Assembly: GCF_016616425.1 (NCBI RefSeq)
Contig: NZ_CP067101.1
Coordinates: 5,270,001 to 5,334,000, forward strand
DNA from: Bradyrhizobium diazoefficiens
GTDB lineage: Bacteria > Pseudomonadota > Alphaproteobacteria > Rhizobiales > Xanthobacteraceae
DNA: 64,000 nucleotides
Reading direction: 5' to 3'
Part shown: piece after piece, positions 36,337 through 46,097 of the stretch
Layout: the number at the start of each line of letters is the position of its first letter
Position numbering within the stretch: position 1 is the stretch's first letter
Position numbers and translations under genes: made by a program
The notes under the pieces: generated by a model
Seen by the model: the letters and a program-made list of their open reading frames with translations, nothing else
Told to the model about the DNA's origin: nothing
The model's database searches: none

Positions 36337-37320
36337 TCAGGCCACCAGCTCCGCGAACAAATCGGCATCGACATTGCCGCCGGACAGCACGATGACGACG
36401 TTCTTCCCGGCAACATCGAGACGTCCCGCCAGCAGCGCGGCGAGAGCGATGGCGCCGCCCGGCTCGACCACCAGCTTCAGCTCGCGATAGGCGAACGCGA
36501 CTGCGGCGCCCACTTCGGCATCGGACGCAGTAACGCCGCGCGCGAGCAGCTTGCTGTTGATCGCGAACGTCATCTCGCCGGGGATCAGCGCCATCAGCGC
36601 ATCGCAGATGGTGCGGCCAGCCGGCCCGTGCGGCTCGCGATGACCCGCGGTCAGCGAAATGCCGTGATCGTCGAACGCCTCGGGTTCGGCGACCACGATC
36701 TCGGCCAGCGGATAGCGCGCCTTCACCGCGGTCGCGACACCGGCGATCAGGCCGCCGCCGGACGCCGGCGCCACCACAATGTCGGGTACGAGGCCGAGGC
36801 TTGCCATGTCCTCCGCGATTTCGCGGCCCGCGGTGCCCTGCCCCGCGATTACGAAGGGGTCGTCGTAAGGCCTGACGAGCGTCGCACCGCGCTTCTCGGC
36901 GATGCCGCGCGAGATCGCCTCGCGGTCGTCGCGGTCGCGGTCGTACAGCACGACGTCGGCGCCGTAGGACCTGGTGCGTTCGCGCTTCGACAGCGGCGCA
37001 TCCGCGGGCATCACGATGGTCGCCTGCATGTCGAGGATCTTGGCTGCCGCCGCCACGCCCTGGGCATGGTTGCCGGAGGAGAACGCGACCACACCGCCGG
37101 CGCGCTTGTCCTGCGGGATCGAGAATACCTTGTTGAAGGCACCGCGGAATTTGAAGGAGCCGGTGCGCTGGAGCATCTCCGGTTTCAAGAACACCTTCGC
37201 TCCGACGCGCTCATTGAGCACGGGAAAGGACAACAGCGGAGTGCGGACGGCATAGGGCGCAATCACGCGCGCTGCGGCATCGATGTCGGCGGGGCCGACC
37301 GGGAGGAGTTGTTCGGTCAT
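36337..37320 (-). CDS. Threonine/serine dehydratase (PLP-dependent)
   Basis: 327 residues from ATG 37320; a TTG two codons upstream is possible. Fold type II: the PLP lysine is in QRTGSFKFRGAFNK, the phosphate loop is SSGNHAQG, and the glycine loop is ASGGGLIAG; VLSGGNVDAD ends the core. It lacks the C-terminal ACT regulatory domains of IlvA, so it is the short catabolic type (TdcB-like or serine racemase-like) that deaminates Thr/Ser to 2-oxo acids. It is monocistronic, with repeats on both sides. Confidence 0.88.
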   Translation of the reverse strand: MTEQLLPVGPADIDAAARVIAPYAVRTPLLSFPVLNERVGAKVFLKPEMLQRTGSFKFRGAFNKVFSIPQDKRAGGVVAFSSGNHAQGVAAAAKILDMQATIVMPADAPLSKRERTRSYGADVVLYDRDRDDREAISRGIAEKRGATLVRPYDDPFVIAGQGTAGREIAEDMASLGLVPDIVVAPASGGGLIAGVATAVKARYPLAEIVVAEPEAFDDHGISLTAGHREPHGPAGRTICDALMALIPGEMTFAINSKLLARGVTASDAEVGAAVAFAYRELKLVVEPGGAIALAALLAGRLDVAGKNVVIVLSGGNVDADLFAELVA

Positions 37321-37390
37321 GGCCAAGCTTATCGCGGCCGTTGAGCCGCGGGCAAGACACCTCCGCGCGAGGATTCAGAAGCATTTTCGA

Positions 37391-37436
37391 GCGAAGTGGG
37401 GACCGGTTCGCGTCAAGAAAACGCGTCAAAACAAGA
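37391..37436. repeat. 46-bp dispersed repeat, copy 2
   Basis: GCGAAGTG...GCGTCAAAACAAGA, same length and orientation as the copy at 18483. It ends 9 bases before the stop of the glycosyltransferase gene. Confidence 0.8.
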
Positions 37437-37445
37437 ATCTACCCC

Positions 37446-38489
37446 TTAGGCCACGAAGCGTGGCTGCTCGTCGCCGTTCAGGCCGGGCAGCACCGCCCCC
37501 ACCGCCTGGATACTGTCGACAAAAGCCCGGGCCGAGGCTTCCCAGGTGTAATTGGCTGCGAACGCGACACAGTCCTGCCGGGAGACCTCAAGCGCCGCGA
37601 AGCAGGCGCTGCGCAGATCGTGATCGAGAGCCCCGACCGGGGCATCGCCGATCACGTCGCGGGGGCCCTTCACCGGGAAAGCCGCAACCGGCAGGCCGCT
37701 TGCCAGCGCTTCCAGCAGGACGAGGCCGAAGGTGTCGGTCTTGCTCGGGAACACGAAGACATCGGCCGCCGCATAGATTTCCGCCAGCGCCTCGCCGTGC
37801 TTTTCGCCAAGGAAGATCGCATCGGGATAGGTCTCTTCCAGGGCGCCGCGCGCCGGGCCATCGCCAACGATCACCTTGGTGCCGGGCAGATCGAGGTCGA
37901 GGAAGGCCTCGAGATTCTTCTCCACCGCGACCCGGCCGACCGACAGGAATACAGGTGCCGGCAGGCAGAGATCGATGGCGCGGGGATGGAACAAATGGGT
38001 GTCCACGCCGCGGGGCCACAACACGACATTGTCGAAACCGCGCTCCGTCAATTCGCAAGCAAGCGCGGGAGTCGCCGCCATCACGGCGCGGCTCGGGCTA
38101 TGGAATCGCCGCAGCGCCCGCCAGATCAGCGAGCCCGGAACCGGCATGCGGGCGCGGACATATTCGGGAAAGCGGGTGTGGAAGCTGGTCGTGAACGGCA
38201 GTCTGCGCTGGCGGCAATAGCGGCGGACCATCAGGCCGATCGGCCCTTCCGTCGCAATGTGGATGCTGTCCGGGCGCGCCTCTTCGATCAGCTTCGCAAT
38301 GCGGGCCGGGCGCGGCATCGCGAGGCGCACATCCCGGTAGCTCGGCATCGCAAAGGTGCGGAACGATTGCGGCGTCAGAAACGTGAACTCGACGCCGAGC
38401 CCTTTGGCCGCGTCGGCGAGCTTGGTCAGCGTCCGAACCACACCGTTGACTTGCGGGTGCCAGGCGTCGGTCGCGACCAGGATGCGCAT
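37446..38489 (-). CDS. GT4-family glycosyltransferase
   Basis: 347 residues. The N-terminal domain opens RILVATDAWHPQVNGVVRTL and the C-terminal domain has VGRVAVEKNLEAFL and the nucleotide-sugar motif FVFPSKTDTFGLVLLEALASG, which is a GT4 retaining transferase. Close patterns are found in mannosyl- and glucosyl-transferases acting on diacylglycerol or phosphatidylinositol at the inner membrane. It follows the metallophosphoesterase gene by 13 bases in the same operon, so both may act on a membrane lipid. Donor and acceptor are not known. Confidence 0.85.
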   Translation of the reverse strand: MRILVATDAWHPQVNGVVRTLTKLADAAKGLGVEFTFLTPQSFRTFAMPSYRDVRLAMPRPARIAKLIEEARPDSIHIATEGPIGLMVRRYCRQRRLPFTTSFHTRFPEYVRARMPVPGSLIWRALRRFHSPSRAVMAATPALACELTERGFDNVVLWPRGVDTHLFHPRAIDLCLPAPVFLSVGRVAVEKNLEAFLDLDLPGTKVIVGDGPARGALEETYPDAIFLGEKHGEALAEIYAAADVFVFPSKTDTFGLVLLEALASGLPVAAFPVKGPRDVIGDAPVGALDHDLRSACFAALEVSRQDCVAFAANYTWEASARAFVDSIQAVGAVLPGLNGDEQPRFVA

Positions 38490-38502
38490 CAGGCGGCCCT
38501 TA

Positions 38503-39315
38503 TCAAGCAGCTCTCGCCGCGACCTGCGGAACGGTTGCCGGCTTCTGCAAATGATCCGCCCAGGTGATGATCTCGAAATGGCCGTCGTCGTGCTCGACGA
38601 GCGCCGTGCAGCTCTCGACCCAGTCGCCGCAATTCATGTAGCGAATGCCGCCCTCGTCGCGGATCACGGCATAGTGGATGTGGCCGCAGATCACGCCGTC
38701 GGCGTCGTGACGACGCGCCTCGGCGGCGAGCGCCTGCTCGAACGCGCCGATATAATTGACGGCGTTCTTGACCTTCTGCTTGGCCCATTGCGACAGCGAC
38801 CAATAAGGCACCTTGAACAAGCGGCGAAAGAAGTTGACGAAGCGATTCATCTGGATCGCGAAGTCGTAGGCCTTGTCGCCGAGATGAGCGAGCCAGCGCG
38901 CGTTCTGCACCACGAGATCGAAGATGTCGCCGTGGATGACGAGATAGCGCTTGCCGTCGACGCCGGTGTGGACGGTGTTCTCGACCACGTCGATGCCGCC
39001 GAAATGCGTGCCGTAATAGTTGCGCAGGAACTCGTCGTGGTTGCCCGGGATGTAGATGACCTTGGCACCCTTGCGCGCCTTGCGCAGCAGCTTCTGCACG
39101 AGGTCGTTGTGGGACTGCGGCCAGTGCCAGCTCGATTTCAGCGCCCAGCCGTCGACGATGTCGCCGACCAGATAGATCGTGTCGGCATCGTGGTAACGCA
39201 GGAAGTCGAGCAGAAGATCGGCTTGAGAACCGCGGGCTCCGAGATGAACGTCGGAGATGAACAACGTGCGAAAGCGCCGCTCCGGGCTCTCGTCACTCAC
39301 ATCGTAACTTCCCAT
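38503..39315 (-). CDS. LpxH-like metallophosphoesterase
   Basis: 270 residues with the calcineurin-type metal motifs in order: ISDVHLG, LVGDIVDG, IPGNHDE, VIHGD and GHIHY. It belongs to the UDP-2,3-diacylglucosamine diphosphatase (LpxH-like) group, but rhizobial lipid A synthesis usually employs LpxI, so it could instead dephosphorylate a glycolipid precursor. It is the first gene of a two-gene unit with the GT4 gene. A 220-base gap free of visible features precedes thiD. Confidence 0.8.
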   Translation of the reverse strand: MGSYDVSDESPERRFRTLFISDVHLGARGSQADLLLDFLRYHDADTIYLVGDIVDGWALKSSWHWPQSHNDLVQKLLRKARKGAKVIYIPGNHDEFLRNYYGTHFGGIDVVENTVHTGVDGKRYLVIHGDIFDLVVQNARWLAHLGDKAYDFAIQMNRFVNFFRRLFKVPYWSLSQWAKQKVKNAVNYIGAFEQALAAEARRHDADGVICGHIHYAVIRDEGGIRYMNCGDWVESCTALVEHDDGHFEIITWADHLQKPATVPQVAARAA

Positions 39316-39535
39316 GCGCCAGCCTGTAACAATGTCCCGTGACAGGGGGATGACCGATTGAACGTTTGAGGCACCTTCAAATACGAATCACGCCTTGCCT
39401 CGCCCTCCCCGCGGATATCAGTCGCATGCGACAATCAGGCGACATGGGGCCGCGGCGGTCCCCGCAAGACCACGGAACCCCGTGGGTTTTGCTCAATGAA
39501 GGACGCCAGGCGCCAAGCCCCATCACAAGCCCGCG

Positions 39536-40336
39536 TCAATAGAACCTGTGGAGATGATGGATCGGGCCGTGCCCCTGTCCGACGCTGAAGCGGTCGGCGG
39601 CGCCAATCGCCGCGCTGATCCAGGCCTTGGCGTTGCGCACGGCGCTTTCCATATCCTCGCCCTTGGCCAGCCCCGCCGCGACCGCCGAGGACAGCGAGCA
39701 GCCGGTGCCATGGTTGTTGCGGGTGGCGAGGCGAGGCGCGGCGAGCGCGATCGTGTTGTCGGCATCGACGAGATAGTCGATGCTCTCGGCGCCCTCGCCA
39801 TGCCCGCCCTTGATCAGGACCGCACCGCAGCCGAGCGTCAGCAGGCGCCGCCCCTGGCTTTCGATCTCCGCCCCGCCTGCCGCGACCGGCCCGTCGAGCA
39901 GCGCCGCGGCCTCCGGCAGATTGGGCGTGATCACCGACGCCAGCGGCATCAGCCTGGTGCGCAGGACGTTGACGCCCTCGGATGCCAGCAGGCGGTCGCC
40001 GGAGGTCGCTACCATCACGGGATCGAGCACGACGTGCCGGGGCGCCCAGCGCGACAGCGCGACCGCGATCGCATCGATGCTGGCGACGTCAGCCACCATG
40101 CCGATCTTCACTGCGCCGATGTCGAGATCGGAAAACACCGCGTCGATCTGTTCGGTGACGAACTCCGCGGGCACTGCGTGGATGCCGGTGACGCCGCGCG
40201 TGTTCTGCGCGGTCAAGGCCGTGATGGCGGACGCCCCATAGACGCCGAGCGCGGCAAAGGTCTTCAGGTCGGCCTGGATGCCGGCGCCGCCGCTCGAATC
40301 GGAGCCGGCAATGGTGAGCGCGACCGGGGTCGTCAT
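39536..40336 (-). CDS. thiD: Hydroxymethylpyrimidine/phosphomethylpyrimidine kinase
   Basis: 266 residues from ATG 40336; the frame runs on upstream without family sequence. The ribokinase-like fold opens [20 protein letters not shown] and has [30 protein letters not shown] and the anion hole [18 protein letters not shown]. It phosphorylates HMP and HMP-P in thiamine synthesis. It stands alone; I saw no TPP-riboswitch-like leader in the bases before it. Confidence 0.93.
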   Translation of the reverse strand: MTTPVALTIAGSDSSGGAGIQADLKTFAALGVYGASAITALTAQNTRGVTGIHAVPAEFVTEQIDAVFSDLDIGAVKIGMVADVASIDAIAVALSRWAPRHVVLDPVMVATSGDRLLASEGVNVLRTRLMPLASVITPNLPEAAALLDGPVAAGGAEIESQGRRLLTLGCGAVLIKGGHGEGAESIDYLVDADNTIALAAPRLATRNNHGTGCSLSSAVAAGLAKGEDMESAVRNAKAWISAAIGAADRFSVGQGHGPIHHLHRFY

Positions 40337-40647
40337 CGCCGGACACATTTGCTGGATACGGACACCGCCATGGCCTGTCTTAGCGCGACCGTGGAACTCC
40401 AGCAAGCGCACCGAGCTGCAGCCGACCGTGATTCGCGACACCGTGGCGCGCACTTCGAATCAGGCGGACATGGCGGGGCCGCGACGCCGTAATAGTGCGG
40501 CCTTGAAAATACAACCGCGCCGGGCGCTTGGTATAATCGCGAATCTGCTTCGCCGATGCGTGAGACGTCAGGTGGTGGAACTGTTCAGCGACACCGGTGC
40601 TGCGGGCCTCCTCGGCCCGCAAGCCGCCTGGACTTGGGGGTGGAACC

Positions 40648-42627
40648 ATGTGGGCTTTTTTCGAACGTCTCCTCGACTCGTCCATGCTCTCGCCGCACGG
40701 CATCTGCCTGCTGTGGGAGCCTGAACTGATCTGGCTTCACGTCGTCTCCGACGCCTGCATTGCCGTCGCCTATTTTTCGATTCCGTTTGCCCTCGGAATC
40801 CTCGTCACCAAGCGGCGCGATCTCAAATTCGGCTGGGTCTACTGGGCGTTCGCGATCTTCATCATGGCGTGTGGCCTGACCCATGTACTGTCGATCTACA
40901 CGCTCTGGGTCCCGGTCTACGGCATCGAGGGCATCGTCAAGGCGGCGACCGCGGTGGCGTCCGTGTTCACGGCGGGTGCGCTCTGGCCGCTGCTGCCGAG
41001 TATCCTGACGATCCCCTCGCCGTTCGAGCTGCGGCAGGTCCAGGCCGCGCTCGAGGAGGAGGAAATCAAGAGCCGGGACGCGACGCTGCTGCTCCGGCAG
41101 GTCAGCGACGCACAGCGCGCGATGCGCGACAGCGTGGCGCGCCTCACCGCAATCGTCGAGACCGCGGTGGACGGCGTCATCCTGTTCGACGCGCAAGACC
41201 GCATCCTGCTGTTCAATCCGGCCTGCGAGCGCTTGTTCGGCTACTCTGCCGACGAGGTGATGAGCCGGAACGTCAGGATGCTGATGCCTGAGGCAGTCGC
41301 TGCGCCCGACGGCCACGCAAGGCATTTCGCGACTGCCGGCGAGGCCATCGGCCTGCGCAAGGACGGATCGACCTTTCCGATGGACGTGTCGGTCGGCCAG
41401 GCGCGGCAGGACGGCGAACTGATCTTCGTCGGCATCGTCCACGACCTGACTGCGCGCAAGCTGACCGAACAGCAGCTTCAGCAGGCGCAAAAGATGGAGA
41501 CGGTCGGTCAGCTCTCCGGCGGCATCGCTCACGACTTCAACAATCTGCTCACCGTCATCATCGGTAACGCCGAGCACTTGAGCGAGCAGCTCAAGACCTG
41601 GCCCGACCTGAGGCGCTTTGCCGACGACATCTGCCAGTCGGGCGAGCGGGGCGCCGAGCTGACGCAGCGACTGCTCGCATTCAGTCGCCGCCAATTGCTG
41701 CAGCCTCAGACGATCGATTGCCGGGGCCTGCTCGATTCCATGTTCAAGCTGCTCAAGCGCACCTTGCGCGAAGACATCGAGATCAAGACGGCGTCCGGGC
41801 CCGGCACGATCCTGGCCTTCGCGGACCGCGCCCAGCTCGAATCCGCGGTGCTGAACCTTGCGCTCAACGCACAGGATGCCATGCCGGCCGGAGGTCACCT
41901 GACGCTGAGCACGGAGTTGACCGCGCTCGACGACGACTATCGTGCGCTTCACCCCGAAGTCGCATCCGGGGCTTACGCGTTGATCTCGATCGCCGACGAC
42001 GGCGAAGGCATGACGCCCGAGGTCACCCGGCGCGCATTCGAGCCGTTCTTCACCACCAAGGAGGTGGGCAAGGGCTCGGGCCTCGGCCTCAGCATGGTCT
42101 ATGGCTTCGCCAAGCAATCCAATGGCCATGTCTCGATCTACAGCGAGGCAGGCCTTGGGACGACGGTCCGGATCTACCTGCCGCGCGCGGACACCGGACA
42201 ATCCCACACCGACCTTACCGATGGCGAGGACGCGGCGCCGCGGGGATACGAGACGATCCTGATCGCCGAGGACGACCCGTTCGTTCGCTCCTCCGCCATT
42301 CGCAGGGTGGAAGCCCTCGGATATCGCGTCGTTGCCGCGGTCAACGGCAAGGAGGCCTTGCAGCAGTTGCGCACCGACCCCAGCATCGACATGCTGTTCA
42401 CCGATATCGTGATGCCCGGCGGCATCAGCGGCTGGGAGCTCGCCGATCAGGCGCGGCGGATTCGCCCCTCGCTGCCGGTCCTGTTCACCTCGGGCTACGC
42501 GCTGGAAACCCTGGTCGAGCAGGGCCGCGCGCATGCGCAGGCCATCGTGCTGATCAAGCCCTATCGCAAGGTCGAGCTCGCCCAGCGGCTCAGAGACGCT
42601 TTCGCCGCAGCGGTCGTGACCACCTAG
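40648..42627 (+). CDS. Hybrid histidine kinase with ethylene-receptor-like membrane domain
   Basis: 659 residues from ATG 40648 (GGGGG site). Three spans at about 30-115 match the ethylene-binding domain of plant ETR1. D35, Y42, P46, I72, C75 and H79 align with ETR1 D25, Y32, P36, I62, C65 and H69 at a constant offset of ten. A PAS domain (about 168-285) is followed by the kinase (His295 in [14 protein letters not shown] motifs [31 protein letters not shown]) and a receiver domain (Asp586 in [10 protein letters not shown]). It would sense ethylene or a metal/redox cue and phosphorelay through its own receiver. No partner regulator adjoins it. Confidence 0.88.
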   Translation: MWAFFERLLDSSMLSPHGICLLWEPELIWLHVVSDACIAVAYFSIPFALGILVTKRRDLKFGWVYWAFAIFIMACGLTHVLSIYTLWVPVYGIEGIVKAATAVASVFTAGALWPLLPSILTIPSPFELRQVQAALEEEEIKSRDATLLLRQVSDAQRAMRDSVARLTAIVETAVDGVILFDAQDRILLFNPACERLFGYSADEVMSRNVRMLMPEAVAAPDGHARHFATAGEAIGLRKDGSTFPMDVSVGQARQDGELIFVGIVHDLTARKLTEQQLQQAQKMETVGQLSGGIAHDFNNLLTVIIGNAEHLSEQLKTWPDLRRFADDICQSGERGAELTQRLLAFSRRQLLQPQTIDCRGLLDSMFKLLKRTLREDIEIKTASGPGTILAFADRAQLESAVLNLALNAQDAMPAGGHLTLSTELTALDDDYRALHPEVASGAYALISIADDGEGMTPEVTRRAFEPFFTTKEVGKGSGLGLSMVYGFAKQSNGHVSIYSEAGLGTTVRIYLPRADTGQSHTDLTDGEDAAPRGYETILIAEDDPFVRSSAIRRVEALGYRVVAAVNGKEALQQLRTDPSIDMLFTDIVMPGGISGWELADQARRIRPSLPVLFTSGYALETLVEQGRAHAQAIVLIKPYRKVELAQRLRDAFAAAVVTT

Positions 42628-42740
42628 GGATCGTGACCTCCTGGGGCGCCGGACAGGCATCTGGCGGCCGGCAAGTCCGCTTGCTAAATCGTGCCGGGTT
42701 TGGCCTATTAGCCGCCAGATACGCTTTCGGAGTGCCCGCG

Positions 42741-42986
42741 ATGGTTCCTTTTTTCGTCCAGATCAAATGCAAGCTCGGCCAGTCCTATACGGTCGCCAAT
42801 GCGCTTGCCGAAGCCGAGATCGCTTCCGAAATCTACTCCACGGCCGGCCAATACGACCTCCTCGTGAAGTTCTATGTCGACAAGGACACCGACATCGGCC
42901 ATTTCGTCAACGAGAAGGTGCAGGTGCTGCCGGGCATCCAGGACACCCTCACCATCATCACTTTCAAGGCGTTTGGCGCCAGCTAG
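42741..42986 (+). CDS. Stand-alone Lrp/AsnC ligand-binding (RAM) domain protein
   Basis: 81 residues: FFVQIKCKLGQSYTVANALAE, AGQYDLLVKFYVD and VLPGIQDTLTIITFKAF form the alpha-beta sandwich of the Lrp/AsnC effector domain with no helix-turn-helix. Such SMAM proteins bind amino acids and can mix with full-length Lrp partners. ATG 42741 is 114 bases after the kinase gene and may be its own transcript. Convergent with the cytochrome gene at 42994 (7-base gap). Confidence 0.85.
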   Translation: MVPFFVQIKCKLGQSYTVANALAEAEIASEIYSTAGQYDLLVKFYVDKDTDIGHFVNEKVQVLPGIQDTLTIITFKAFGAS

Positions 42987-42993
42987 CTTAGGA

Positions 42994-43920
42994 CTAACCG
43001 GCTTCCTCGCGCTTGGGCGGCGGCGGACCGTCCACCGGCGGCAGCGATTTGAGGTAGTCCGCCATCGCCGCAATATCCTCGTCGGACAACTGTGAGGTGT
43101 TCTTGATCACGCGTCTCATCGCGCCGCCGACGCTGTCGCCGTCGGGCAATTCGCCGTACTTGAGCAAATAGGCAATATCCTTCGCGCTCCACTCGCCGAG
43201 GCGCTTCTGGGTGATGTTGGGCACCCAGCCCTCACCTTCCGGATTGGGCCCGCCGGCAAAGCGCTGGCCCGAAATGATGCCGCCGAGCGCGTTGCGCGGA
43301 CTGTGGCATTCGGCGCAATGGCCGAAGCTGTTGACGAGATAGGCGCCGCGATTGAATTGCGGCGACTTGGTGCCGTCGGCAATGAGCGGCTTGTCGTCGA
43401 GAAACAAGAATTTCCAGATGCCGACATTGCGCCGGATATTGAAGGGAAACCGCACGTCATGGTCGCGCACCTTGCCGGTCACAGGCGGAAGCGTCTTCAG
43501 ATAGGCGAAGAGGTCGAGCACGTCCTCACGCCTTGCGTGCCGATAGGACGTATACGGGAAGGCGGGAAAATAATGCTGACCGCCCGGCGAAACGCCATGC
43601 ATCACCGCGTTGATGAAGTCGGCGTCCGTCCATTTGCCGATGCCGTCATTCGGATCGGGCGAGATGTTCGGCGCGTAAAATGTTCCGAACGGCGACTTGA
43701 TTGCGGCGCCGCCGCCGAGCCTGACGCGATCGGGCTGGTCGGGCGTGGCATGGCAGGACGCGCAGCCCCCGACGTTGAACATCGCCTCGCCGTTGGCGAG
43801 GTCTGCCACATGGGCCGGCGCATAGCCCGCGGCCGCCCCGACCGGCGCGCTGAGCCACCAATAGACGCCGGCGGCAGCGACCGCGGCGAGCAGCCCCACG
43901 AGAATTGTTCGTTGCGACAT
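42994..43920 (-). CDS. Di-heme c-type cytochrome, membrane-anchored
   Basis: 308 residues. An N-terminal hydrophobic segment (ILVGLLAAVAAAGVYWWLSAP) acts as an uncleaved anchor or signal. Heme sites are CASCH (near residue 53) and CAECH (near 203), with distal Met candidates in the usual places. The layout is that of the cytochrome subunits that receive electrons from alcohol, aldehyde or sugar dehydrogenases in the periplasm, but no dehydrogenase adjoins. The orphan molybdenum hydroxylase at 46649 is 2.7 kb away and not clearly linked. Confidence 0.88.
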   Translation of the reverse strand: MSQRTILVGLLAAVAAAGVYWWLSAPVGAAAGYAPAHVADLANGEAMFNVGGCASCHATPDQPDRVRLGGGAAIKSPFGTFYAPNISPDPNDGIGKWTDADFINAVMHGVSPGGQHYFPAFPYTSYRHARREDVLDLFAYLKTLPPVTGKVRDHDVRFPFNIRRNVGIWKFLFLDDKPLIADGTKSPQFNRGAYLVNSFGHCAECHSPRNALGGIISGQRFAGGPNPEGEGWVPNITQKRLGEWSAKDIAYLLKYGELPDGDSVGGAMRRVIKNTSQLSDEDIAAMADYLKSLPPVDGPPPPKREEAG

Positions 43921-44075
43921 GCGGATCCATTCACTCGTCGCGGCGAACCTAAGACCATTGTCGTTGCGGCTCCAACCACGAAGAATTTAGCCCGCTCTGG
44001 CCGGAAACGGGAATAAACTGAAGTGCCGACTGTTGGAAGTTTGGCAGCCCAAACGGGTTCAGCAGGGAGAATGTC

Positions 44076-44492
44076 ATGAATAAGACTGTCATTGCCGCGT
44101 TAGCGCTTGGTGCCATCGCTTGGGCCGGCCCGGCCAGCGCCGAAAAGCTGAAAGCAACGCTCAGCGGCAAGTCCGAAGTGCCGGCAACGACCAGCAGCGG
44201 CACCGGAACCGCCGACCTGGATTATGATGCCGCCAGCAAGAAGCTGTCCTGGACCATTACCTATTCAGGCCTCTCCGGCCCCGTCACCGCCGCGCATTTC
44301 CATGGGCCTGCGGAGCCCGGCAAGAACGCCGGCGTCGCGGTGGCGATCCCGAATGCGACCTCGAGTCCGGTGAAGGGCTCGGCAACGCTAACCGAGGCCC
44401 AGGCCGCCGATCTGCTCGGAGGCAAGTACTACATCAACATCCACACCGCGGCCAATCCAGGCGGCGAGATCCGCGGTCAGGTGACGAAGTAG
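44076..44492 (+). CDS. CHRD-domain exported protein
   Basis: 138 residues with a signal peptide (KTVIAALALGAIAWAGPASA) and one CHRD domain: KATLSGKSEVPATTSSGTGT, LSWTITYSGLSGPVTAAHFHGPA and YYINIHTAANPGGEIRGQV. CHRD domains are named from chordin and have no settled bacterial role; His residues in AAHFHG and NIHTAANPGGEIRG may bind metal. Translation start has GGGAG upstream. Convergent with the PLP enzyme gene, with a terminator between. Confidence 0.9.
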   Translation: MNKTVIAALALGAIAWAGPASAEKLKATLSGKSEVPATTSSGTGTADLDYDAASKKLSWTITYSGLSGPVTAAHFHGPAEPGKNAGVAVAIPNATSSPVKGSATLTEAQAADLLGGKYYINIHTAANPGGEIRGQVTK

Positions 44493-44525
44493 TCCGAAGA
44501 ACTAGTCCTAAGGCTGTTTCGTTGT

Positions 44526-44559
44526 GAAGGCCTGGCGCAGGAGAGGGCGTCAGGCCTTC
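44526..44559. terminator. Hairpin between convergent CHRD and PLP-enzyme genes
   Basis: GAAGGCCTG (44526-44534) pairs with CAGGCCTTC (44551-44559) around a GC-rich 16-base loop. It lies between the two convergent stops and may terminate both. Confidence 0.6.
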
Positions 44560-44575
44560 TCGATTCTCGCCACGC

Positions 44576-45859
44576 TCAAGCCGCGTTCAGCGCCTGCCCG
44601 AGGTCGGCGATCAGATCCGACGGGTGCTCGATGCCGATCGACAGCCGGATCGTGGAATCGAGCACGCCGATTTTTCGGCGGATGTCGGCGGGAACGCCGG
44701 AATGAGTCATGGTCGCGGGCAGGCTCGCGAGCGACTCGGTGCCGCCGAGACTCACCGCCAGCTTGAGGATTTGCAACGCGTCGAGGAATCTGACCGCCGC
44801 CTCCTTGCCGCCGACGATGTCGAACGAGAAGGTGGATCCAGCACCGAGACATTGCCTCGCGAACGCACGCCCGGCTGGCGAAGCCTCGTCGTGATGACCG
44901 AGGTAGTGGACCTTGGCGACCTTGGGATGGTCGCGCAGGAAGTCCGCAACGAGGCGCGCATTGCCGTTCGCCTTCTCCATGCGCAGGCTCAGCGTCTCGA
45001 GCGAGCGGTTGATCATCCAGCAGGAATGCGGATCGAGCTGGGTGCCGATGGCGCCGCGCAGCGCCTTGATGCCCTTCATGATCGCCTTCGAGCCGAGCGC
45101 TGCACCCGCGATCAGGTCGGAATGACCGCCGACATATTTCGTCAGCGAGTACAGCGAAAGATCCGCGCCGTGCTCGATCGGCCGCTGAAACACCGGCCCG
45201 AGCAGCGTATTGTCGCAGGCGATGATCGGTGTGTGTCCCTGGGCCTTTGCGATGGTCTCGGCGACACCGCGGATCATCGCGATGTCGACCAGGCCGTTGG
45301 TCGGATTGGCAGGAGTTTCGATCAGGATCATCGATACGCGGCCCTTGCCCATGGCCTCCTCTGCGGCCTGCTTGACGGCCGCTTCGTCGATCCCGTCGGC
45401 GAAGCCGACAGCGCCGATCGACAGGCGCGCCAGCGTGTTCGTCAGCAGCGTTTCGGTCCCGCCATAGAGCGGCTGGGAGTGCAGGATGACGTCGCCGGGG
45501 CGGACAAAGGCGAGGATCGTGGTCGCGATCGCCGCCATGCCGGATGAGAACAGCGCGCAGCTCTCGGTGCGCTCGTAGATCGAGAGCCTGTCCTCGACGA
45601 TCTCGCTGTTGGGATGATTGAAGCGCGAATAGACCAGGCCCGCGCCCATCCCTTCCGGCGGCTCGCGCCGGCCGGCGACGTAATCGAAAAAGTCCTGCCC
45701 GTCATCGGCGGTCTTGAACACGAAGGTGGACGTCAGGAACACCGGCGGCTTGATGGCGCCTTCCGACAGTTGCGGATCATAGCCATAGGTCAGCATCAAG
45801 GTTTCGGGATGCAGCATGTGATTGCCGATGTGGGTCTTGGACGGGAACGGTTTTGCCAT
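44576..45859 (-). CDS. Cystathionine gamma-synthase family PLP enzyme
   Basis: 427 residues from ATG 45859. Trans-sulfuration (Cys/Met metabolism) fold type [22 protein letters not shown] substrate loop, SGMAAIATT, the PLP lysine in [15 protein letters not shown] and the C-terminal [17 protein letters not shown]. The family includes cystathionine gamma-synthase, O-succinylhomoserine sulfhydrylase and methionine gamma-lyase; motifs fit a synthase or lyase, but the reaction cannot be fixed here. The [16 protein letters not shown] opening is usual for the rhizobial subgroup. I found no SAM-riboswitch-like leader. Confidence 0.88.
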   Translation of the reverse strand: MAKPFPSKTHIGNHMLHPETLMLTYGYDPQLSEGAIKPPVFLTSTFVFKTADDGQDFFDYVAGRREPPEGMGAGLVYSRFNHPNSEIVEDRLSIYERTESCALFSSGMAAIATTILAFVRPGDVILHSQPLYGGTETLLTNTLARLSIGAVGFADGIDEAAVKQAAEEAMGKGRVSMILIETPANPTNGLVDIAMIRGVAETIAKAQGHTPIIACDNTLLGPVFQRPIEHGADLSLYSLTKYVGGHSDLIAGAALGSKAIMKGIKALRGAIGTQLDPHSCWMINRSLETLSLRMEKANGNARLVADFLRDHPKVAKVHYLGHHDEASPAGRAFARQCLGAGSTFSFDIVGGKEAAVRFLDALQILKLAVSLGGTESLASLPATMTHSGVPADIRRKIGVLDSTIRLSIGIEHPSDLIADLGQALNAA

Positions 45860-45996
45860 GGCCTGTCTCGCTGTTGATTCGGATCCTCGCCGGGCCTCGG
45901 CATGAAGATAACCGTTCTGACAGCGATCCGTCAGGCCTTGCGCAGTGAATTTGCAGCTGCGCTTGCGCGCCGACTCTGCGGCTTGCCGTGCGTCCC

Positions 45997-46085
45997 GTGG
46001 CCCGGATGAAGCGCAGCGCAATCCGGGGGAGTCCTGTACGAGCCGATCGTTTGTCCCCGGATTCGCTGGGCCCCATTCGGGTTAC
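45997..46085. repeat. Imperfect palindromic intergenic repeat
   Basis: GTGGCCCGGATGAAGCGCAG...CAATCCGGGG on the left and CCCCGGATTCGCTGGGCCCC...CGGGTTAC on the right form an imperfect inverted pair. It lies between the PLP enzyme start and the cytochrome c stop, 13 bases before the latter. Confidence 0.7.
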
Positions 46086-46097
46086 GAACCAAAGCAG

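Noticed and set aside
40337..40500. Possible TPP riboswitch before thiD
   Set aside because: No CTGAGA-type core or paired stems seen in the minus-strand leader.
40585..42660. A 691-codon open frame opposite the hybrid kinase
   Set aside because: The plus strand has all kinase, PAS and receiver motifs. The minus product is Arg/Asp/Gln-rich with no family signature.
45860..45990. Possible SAM-type riboswitch before the cystathionine gamma-synthase family gene
   Set aside because: None of the SAM-II conserved blocks could be found by eye; the leader shows only partial repeats.
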